Source: Planctomycetota bacterium (GTDB lineage Bacteria > Planctomycetota > Phycisphaerae > Sedimentisphaerales > Anaerobacaceae). Taken from it: a DNA stretch of 32,377 nt. Shown here one piece after another: positions 27,136-32,377 of this stretch (positions are counted from its first letter, which is position 1; each line of letters starts with the position of its first letter). The notes beneath the pieces were generated by a model. It worked only from the letters and a program-made list of their open reading frames with translations. It had not been told where the DNA came from and did not search any database. Made by a program: the position numbers and the translations under genes. The stretch spans positions 1 through 32,377 of the forward strand of contig JAMCWO010000170.1 in the NCBI GenBank assembly GCA_023481165.1, read 5' to 3'.

Positions 27136-27445
27136 GGGAAATGAGGTTGAAAGTGAGCAAAGCCACTTCCGGAGCCAAAAAGTGTGCGTCCGCCAGCACT
27201 ACGGTGTCCAAGAGTGTCAAGACGAACATTACGGCAGCCTCAGTGGGAGCATCAGCCTTGCCATTTGCGCATAGGACCCCGACCCAACTTCATGCTTCAA
27301 CATATGCGCTCAAGCGGAGATGAGGCGACTCGGCGGGCGCGTGAAGAGTCGGAGATATAGAGTCAGCGTTTTCATCCTCTTCGGGTGGGCCGAAGCCTCA
27401 TGACTGGCGACGTGGGAATGATAGAGAGAGTGTGAGGTCGGCGTA

Positions 27446-27730
27446 TTACGAAAAGATCTCGCGCTCGACCTCGCCTAAGTAGAAGCGGCCATCGTTGCGC
27501 ATGAAGTGCAGGATGGCATCAAGCTGCTGGTCGATGAAGGCCCGCTCGTTGGAGACCACCGCCATGCCCAGGACCGCGCTGGTGTGGCTGTCCTGGTGCT
27601 CGACCTCGGAGACCGAGACATTGAACCGGCTCTGCAGCCGCCCGATCACCGCCTTGACGATGTGGCGCTTCTCCTTGAGCGAGCTGACGCCCGGCAGAAA
27701 CATCTGCGCCTTCATAACGCCAACCAGCAT
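27446..27730 (-). CDS. DUF503 (YlxP-like) family protein
   Basis: MLVGVMKAQMFLPGVSSLKEKRHIVKAVIGRLQSRFNVSVSEVEHQDSHTSAVLGMAVVSNERAFIDQQLDAILHFM is a strong DUF503 match by eye. Confidence 0.93.
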   Translation of the reverse strand: MLVGVMKAQMFLPGVSSLKEKRHIVKAVIGRLQSRFNVSVSEVEHQDSHTSAVLGMAVVSNERAFIDQQLDAILHFMRNDGRFYLGEVEREIFS

Positions 27731-27754
27731 CGATCTTCTCCTCAACTGACGCTT

Positions 27755-27784
27755 AACCGCAGAGGGCGCGGAGGACGCAAGAGG
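27755..27784. repeat. Dispersed degenerate intergenic repeat, copy 1
   Basis: AACCGCAGAGGGCGCGGAGGACGCAAGAGG; shares AACCGCAGA-NNN-CGC-...-GACGCA with 30606..30635. Confidence 0.4.
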
Positions 27785-27999
27785 CAGCGGCGTGTCTCAC
27801 GCGACTGAAGTCAGACACCCTCATCTCTTCCCTGCGACCGTCTGCGACCTCAGCGGTTGGAATCCGTTCATGGAACTGCTCTCCTGGCGAAGATACCCGC
27901 CGGCGTGAGCCGGGTCAACCGTGGCCTCGGCGGGCGGAAGGCCGATGACTGCATTCATCAATCAGAAGTCATCCATCATCAATTCCAACGCCCCGGGTC

Positions 28000-28028
28000 T
28001 TGACCCCGGTCAGGCGATGTGATATAGA
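28000..28028 (+). promoter_or_regulatory. Putative sigma70-like promoter
   Basis: TTGACC (28000-28005), 17-nt spacer, TATAGA (28023-28028), with TG upstream of the -10; ~178 nt before the start of the LamG gene. Confidence 0.5.
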
Positions 28029-28205
28029 AGGAAATTGAGCGGGCGGACTGTGTTTCGGGTCCAGTCGCCGCCGAAATGCGAAGCAACGGGACGGAGGAAT
28101 CACGCGGGTGTGCAACCAAGCGAATTCCTGCTGTGAAGCGGCGGATGCGTGCTCTGCGGCGTGGCCGCAGCAGATTGAGGCACTCTATTCTGAAGGAGGA
28201 CTCCC

Positions 28206-30008
28206 ATGCAGAAGCGATGGACTTGTTGCGTCTTGCTAGTTGCGTCACTGGCGGTGATCCCGGGGAGCACGGCCTCCAGCGCGTTCGATCCCCTCACGGA
28301 CCCGAACCTCCTTGGCTGGTGGAAGTGCGATGAGGGTTCGGACGCGGTGGTCGCCGACTCATCCTCCAACCAGCGCGACGGGACCTTCGTCATGGGCCCT
28401 GCGGCGTGGACCACGGGCGCCTCGGGCAGCGCCATCAGCATCTCCGGCGAGACCCTTGTCGAAGTCCCGCCGCTGAATCTGACGCTGACCCAGGCCACGA
28501 TGGCCGGCTGGATCCTGCCGAACGGCGTCCAGTCGGACTGGTCGGCCGTCCTCATGCACCGCCCGTTGGCGCACGGCCTGTGCCTGCTGGGCAGCCGGCA
28601 ACTGGCCTATAGCTGGAACGATGACCCGGCCTCCTGGGGCTATCGCGGCACCGCCTCCTACGCGGCCGATGAGTGGACCCACTGCGCGGTGACGGTCGAT
28701 CCCACCAAGGCGACCTTCTACGTCAACGGCGCCCCGATTTGCACCAACACGCTGAACCATGCGTCCGCCCAATGGAACAGCCCGGTCTGGTTCGGGGGCG
28801 ACCGCACCTACACCGGCTCGCGCCACATGAACGGCGCGCTGGACGACATCATATTCTTCAGCCGGGCCCTGACCGCGGCGGAGGTCAAGTCCCTGGTCCC
28901 ACCGCAGCTCAAGGCCCGCAAGCCCAGTCCGGCGGACAAGGCCCTCGGCGTCACCATGCCGCTGCTGCAATGGACTGCGGGCGATACCGCTGTATTCCAC
29001 AATGTCTATCTCGGCACGAGCGCGGACCTGACCGAGGCCAATCTCGTCGCGGCGCACCAGCCTTTCACCATGTATTACGCCGCAGCGGGACTCCAGCCGG
29101 GTACCACGTATTACTGGCGGGTCGATGAGATCGAAGCGGACGGGACCACCATCCGCACTGGCGACCTCTGGAGCTTCCTCGCCCAGGATGTAAAGGCGTA
29201 CCACCCCGCTCCGGCGGATGGCGCTGTAGGCGTCGCCGTGGCGCCGGTCCTGACGTGGCTGCCGGGCCAGGCCGCGACCAAGCACCACCTGTATTTCGGC
29301 ACCAGCGCCGATGCCGTCGGCCAGGGCGGCGCGGATGCGGATAAGGGCGAGTTGACCGATGCCACCTTCACGCCCGCCGCACTCGAAAGCATGACCACCT
29401 ACCACTGGCGGGTGGATGAGATCGTGGCCGGCGGCGCCGTCAAAGCCGGTCCGGTCTGGCGGTTCACCACCTGCCTGCCCGTCGATGATTTCGAAAGCTA
29501 CACGGATGATGAGGGCAGCCGCATCTACGAGAACTGGATCGACGGCTGGACCAATGGGACCGGCTCGACGGTCGGCCACACCCAGGCCCCGTTTGCCGAG
29601 CAGACGGTCGTGCACGGCGGCAAGCAATCGATGCCGCTGGACTATAACAACGTCAAGTCGCCCTTCTACAGCGAGGCCGAGCGGGAGTTCTCGCCCGTGC
29701 AGGATTGGACGGTCAATGACGCCAATACGCTGGTCCTGGAGGTCCGGGGCCGGTCATCCAATGCCGCCGCGACTCTGTACGTGGCGGTGGAAGACGCCGC
29801 CAAGAAACTCGCCGTCGTCGCCCATCCCGACGCCACGGTGGTAAAGATGGCCCAGTGGATCGAATGGAGGATCCCGCTGAGCAGCTTCACCGGCGTGAAC
29901 TGCGCGAAGGTCAAGAAGCTGTACATCGGCGTGGGCGACCGGGGCACGCCAACGGCGGGAGGCGCCGGCCGCCTCTTCATCGACGACATCCGCGTGTTCC
30001 GTCCATAA
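28206..30008 (+). CDS. Secreted LamG-domain protein with two Fn3-like repeats
   Basis: Signal peptide; LLGWWKCDEGSDAVVADSSSNQRDGTFVMGPAAW and DEWTHCAVTVDPTKATFYVNGAPI (LamG); two PADKALGVTMPLLQWTAG.../PADGAVGVAVAPVLTWLPG... repeats; C-terminal carbohydrate-binding-like domain ending RLFIDDIRVFRP. SD AAGGAGGA. Confidence 0.92.
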   Translation: MQKRWTCCVLLVASLAVIPGSTASSAFDPLTDPNLLGWWKCDEGSDAVVADSSSNQRDGTFVMGPAAWTTGASGSAISISGETLVEVPPLNLTLTQATMAGWILPNGVQSDWSAVLMHRPLAHGLCLLGSRQLAYSWNDDPASWGYRGTASYAADEWTHCAVTVDPTKATFYVNGAPICTNTLNHASAQWNSPVWFGGDRTYTGSRHMNGALDDIIFFSRALTAAEVKSLVPPQLKARKPSPADKALGVTMPLLQWTAGDTAVFHNVYLGTSADLTEANLVAAHQPFTMYYAAAGLQPGTTYYWRVDEIEADGTTIRTGDLWSFLAQDVKAYHPAPADGAVGVAVAPVLTWLPGQAATKHHLYFGTSADAVGQGGADADKGELTDATFTPAALESMTTYHWRVDEIVAGGAVKAGPVWRFTTCLPVDDFESYTDDEGSRIYENWIDGWTNGTGSTVGHTQAPFAEQTVVHGGKQSMPLDYNNVKSPFYSEAEREFSPVQDWTVNDANTLVLEVRGRSSNAAATLYVAVEDAAKKLAVVAHPDATVVKMAQWIEWRIPLSSFTGVNCAKVKKLYIGVGDRGTPTAGGAGRLFIDDIRVFRP

Positions 30009-30043
30009 CCCGCGCGCAGGTGATGGACGGCCGGCACGCGCGG

Positions 30044-30060
30044 GGGCCGGCCGCCGGCCC
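30044..30060 (+). terminator. GC-rich hairpin downstream of LamG gene
   Basis: GGGCCGG-CCG-CCGGCCC perfect 7-bp stem ~36 nt after the stop codon; no clear U-tract. Confidence 0.45.
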
Positions 30061-30065
30061 TGATC

Positions 30066-30239
30066 TCACGGGGTGGGTTCGGGGGCAGGCTTGGCCGGGG
30101 GAGCGGCTCTGGGTGAACGCCACTTTTCCTGTCGGATCGACTCGGTCCAGATCGCGTTGGACTGCTCTTCGGAGCCGCTGAACGGCTTGTCCGTGCCTCG
30201 TGATTTGCGGTAGGCCGCATTGGTGATGACTTTTGACAT
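30066..30239 (-). CDS. Small hypothetical protein (57 aa)
   Basis: MSKVITNAAYRKSRGTDKPFSGSEEQSNAIWTESIRQEKWRSPRAAPPAKPAPEPTP with GAGGTG seven bases before ATG; longer upstream ORF extension looks non-coding. Confidence 0.45.
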   Translation of the reverse strand: MSKVITNAAYRKSRGTDKPFSGSEEQSNAIWTESIRQEKWRSPRAAPPAKPAPEPTP

Positions 30240-30605
30240 TTTACACCTCGGATCAGGCGACGCAGTCCGCACGAAGTGCTGCGATGTGCTTTCCTCCGGG
30301 CGGCTCGCTTGAATCCCTGTTTGTTCAACATGTATTGTAGACTCCCGGCCGCCCGGCGTCAATCACTAATTTGGAATATACAGGTCCAAAATGTGCCCGC
30401 CGGCCGCAGGCCACCCCCAAAGCGCCGTCGCAGCTCCCGGAATCCGCCTTTTCGCCCCCGAAAACGCCGATATCCAGTCGCACACACGAATTCCTGCCGA
30501 CGACATTTATTCTTGTGGTTTCGTCAACGCCGAACTTGGGGCGGACGGCGAGCCCCAGCCGAAGGACCGTGGCGCATTGATGGCCGGCTACCGGTTACCC
30601 CTTCG

Positions 30606-30635
30606 AACCGCAGATTTCGCCGATTGACGCAGATT
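30606..30635. repeat. Dispersed degenerate intergenic repeat, copy 2
   Basis: AACCGCAGATTTCGCCGATTGACGCAGATT; see 27755..27784. Confidence 0.4.
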
Positions 30636-30646
30636 CTCTTTTGTCA

Positions 30647-30664
30647 TTCCCGCGTAGGCGGGAA
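30647..30664. repeat. REP/dRS3-like palindrome
   Basis: TTCCCGC-GTAG-GCGGGAA within TGTCATTCCCGCGTAGGCGGGAA, resembling widespread ATTCCCGC...GCGGGAAT repeats. Confidence 0.55.
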
Positions 30665-30689
30665 GCGGCAATCTCGTCACCTCTGCCTC

Positions 30690-30755
30690 GCCGACTACCG
30701 ACTACTGACTACCGGCTGCCGCTCTTCTGGCTACCGGCCACTGCTCTTCCGGCCC
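30690..30755. repeat. Degenerate short tandem repeat tract
   Basis: CGACTACCGACTACTGACTACCGGCTGCCGCTCTTCTGGCTACCGGCCACTGCTCTTCCGGC: recurring (G)ACTACCG and GCTCTTC(T/C)GGC units in non-coding DNA. Confidence 0.5.
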
Positions 30756-30871
30756 GGATTCACACGGGAGGAACACGGATTCGCTAGGAAGAAGTACCAG
30801 ACGCCTTCAGTCCTCCAGCAGATCGCCACCACTGTTCCTCATTAGTAGTTGATGCGTCCGGCGCCTCTTCG

Positions 30872-32278
30872 TCACCAGGAGCCCAGCTCTGAAATCACCT
30901 CGCTGATCGTCTGCGAGCGCGCCGTCAGAAACGAGGAGTAGTCATCTTTCAATGCAGCATCGAATGCTGCTTCTGATATCAGGTTCGAGGCAAGCCACTC
31001 CTCAAGATTGTCGCCTGCCATTGATTGCGTCTCCTTGAGGTAGTCTGAAGGAGCACGGTTGGACACTCGCTTGTTGCTTACAGAGCTGAGCATGATTATG
31101 TTGGCCAGGCAGTTGGCACGGTTCGCATCGACGCCGAGTCCCTTTAGGTAGTCCCTTGGAAACAGATGATGGTATTCCTTCGAATTTGTCCAGGCAAGGG
31201 ATTTGGTCACATCTATGTACTGGCCCGTCAGAATGTCGTGCGGCGAATGATGGGCCAAGATTATCGCAAGCGTCTTAGCGTGCGCGCTGTCGGTGCGGAA
31301 CGGTTTATCTATCCAGATAGCCGCATTTGGCTTGTACGCAGGCACTTTGATTTCGCTGGCCGTTCCTGCAACAAACGCAGCAACTGCCGCCTGATCTCGC
31401 GCCATCTCCCCCGTATTCCAGCCAGAGAAGTAGCCACCTGAAGCGGTCCGCCAGAACCACTTTCGAATTTCAGCGTACTGTGCGGCGGTCGGCGTGGGCA
31501 ATAGACGGAATATCTCCGAGAGGACGACCACTTGGTTTGCGTAAGGGATGACGGAGTCGCTCGGAATCCGAATCTGGGTCACGAGAAAATCAACCGTCTT
31601 CTCGTATGCAGCTTGGGAGTCAGCCGTCGCTCGCTTCAGAACCTCCGCAGAATGCTTGCGCAAGCTATCAATACTCTCCACTGAGAACCCTCCTCCAGCC
31701 GCGGCAGACATCGTGCGTAGTACAACCTTCCGATCCAAGCCCCCAAACTCTTTTGCGCTCAACGCGTCCCGAACACTGTCAATGGCATCAATGAGGTCGA
31801 ACTCTTGGCTCCATGTGGCCGCACGCATCAGATCGACGATGGTAAGGCGAGTCCCTGTGCTGTTGATCCGCTCGAAGATGGGTGCAACATCCCGGATAGA
31901 CATGTCTCCCAGCGTTACGACAGCCACCTTGTAATCTTTGAACCGGTTGAATAGAGAATCAGCGTTGACCTTCAGGACATCCCTGTCAGGAGCAGTAAGT
32001 GAATCAAGAGTTGCGTAGTACTTATAGAAGACAGCTCCATCCGACAACTTATTCATGCGAACTTGGTGTTGAGGCGGATCTCCCAGCGTGTCGAGATGGA
32101 CAAAGGCTCGATTGCGAAGATCATAAGCGATATTCCACATGCTGTTTGGATCTGGTCCATTCCAGTACAAAGCGCCACAGATCGTGGAAAGGCGTTGCTG
32201 TCCATCCAGAAGATAATTCACCGGATAGTCTGGTTTAGGTAGGTTAATCTCTAAGTAGGTAGCCAAAAGTTTTCGCAC
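30872..32278 (-). CDS. DUF262 (GmrSD-like) protein with C-terminal HNH/DUF1524-like motif; N-terminus apparently truncated
   Basis: YLLDGQQRLSTICGALYW (DUF262 signature) and EYHHLFPRDYLKGLGVDANRANCLANIIMLSSVSNKRVSNRAPSDYL (HNH-like). GTG start 32278 places DGQQRL at only ~residue 25; similarity continues ~10 codons upstream to an in-frame stop. Confidence 0.85.
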   Translation of the reverse strand: MRKLLATYLEINLPKPDYPVNYLLDGQQRLSTICGALYWNGPDPNSMWNIAYDLRNRAFVHLDTLGDPPQHQVRMNKLSDGAVFYKYYATLDSLTAPDRDVLKVNADSLFNRFKDYKVAVVTLGDMSIRDVAPIFERINSTGTRLTIVDLMRAATWSQEFDLIDAIDSVRDALSAKEFGGLDRKVVLRTMSAAAGGGFSVESIDSLRKHSAEVLKRATADSQAAYEKTVDFLVTQIRIPSDSVIPYANQVVVLSEIFRLLPTPTAAQYAEIRKWFWRTASGGYFSGWNTGEMARDQAAVAAFVAGTASEIKVPAYKPNAAIWIDKPFRTDSAHAKTLAIILAHHSPHDILTGQYIDVTKSLAWTNSKEYHHLFPRDYLKGLGVDANRANCLANIIMLSSVSNKRVSNRAPSDYLKETQSMAGDNLEEWLASNLISEAAFDAALKDDYSSFLTARSQTISEVISELGSW

Positions 32279-32298
32279 GAATGGTTCTCTTCGCGTGT

Positions 32299-32377
32299 AT
32301 GATGGGCTTCATGCGAAAAGCGAAGAGTGCCTCAGAGCGCGGTTTCGACCGATATGATAAACGTCGTCTGACCCGGG
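32299..32377 (+). CDS. Possible 5' end of a divergent gene, cut by the window edge
   Basis: ATGATGGGCTTCATGCGAAAAGCG...: MMGFMRKAKSASERGFDRYDKRRLTR..., open to the window end. Too short to assign. Confidence 0.3.
   Translation, partial: MMGFMRKAKSASERGFDRYDKRRLTR

Noticed and set aside
28359-29627. 422-aa minus-strand ORF antisense to the LamG/Fn3 gene
   Set aside because: Antisense artefact; sense strand encodes LamG and repeated Fn3-like units.
1-32377. tRNA genes, CRISPR arrays or transposase genes
   Set aside because: No T-loop GGTTCGAATC-type signature in intergenic DNA, no regularly spaced direct repeats, no transposase-like ORF.

Overview
GC-rich bacterial contig window. Short dockerin-like repeats, LamG domains and many secreted hypotheticals suggest a Planctomycetota/Phycisphaerae-type genome, but this is inference from protein style and not a database result. 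About 23 protein-coding regions are supportable. They include a Tat-signal sugar-phosphate isomerase/epimerase, Hsp20, an NTase-TPM-LemA-phosphatase gene string, a hotdog thioesterase, an RtcB-family RNA ligase, an ankyrin protein and ParB. Further along are a membrane-anchored sulfatase-like protein, a DUF362-like/beta-helix protein, a dockerin-like/MBL/LamG protein, a heparinase II/III-like protein, an outer-membrane protein, a duplicated-domain secreted protein and a two-domain ThiE. The right end carries a secreted glycosidase-like protein, a HAD fragment, DUF503, a LamG protein and a DUF262 protein. No rRNA, convincing tRNA, CRISPR array or transposase was found. The most notable signals are: (1) an ORF-poor ~1.56 kb tract upstream of parB with a 15/16 parS match and no visible parA; (2) a junction of two gene remnants near 26.7 kb; (3) a DUF262-type protein whose 5' end appears cut at the right edge, next to a divergent ORF; (4) an unusual secreted gene run at 12.0-19.2 kb; (5) a secreted protein with an internal ~80-aa duplication and an RPERPE tail; (6) near-leaderless promoter/start arrangements; (7) REP-like intergenic palindromes.
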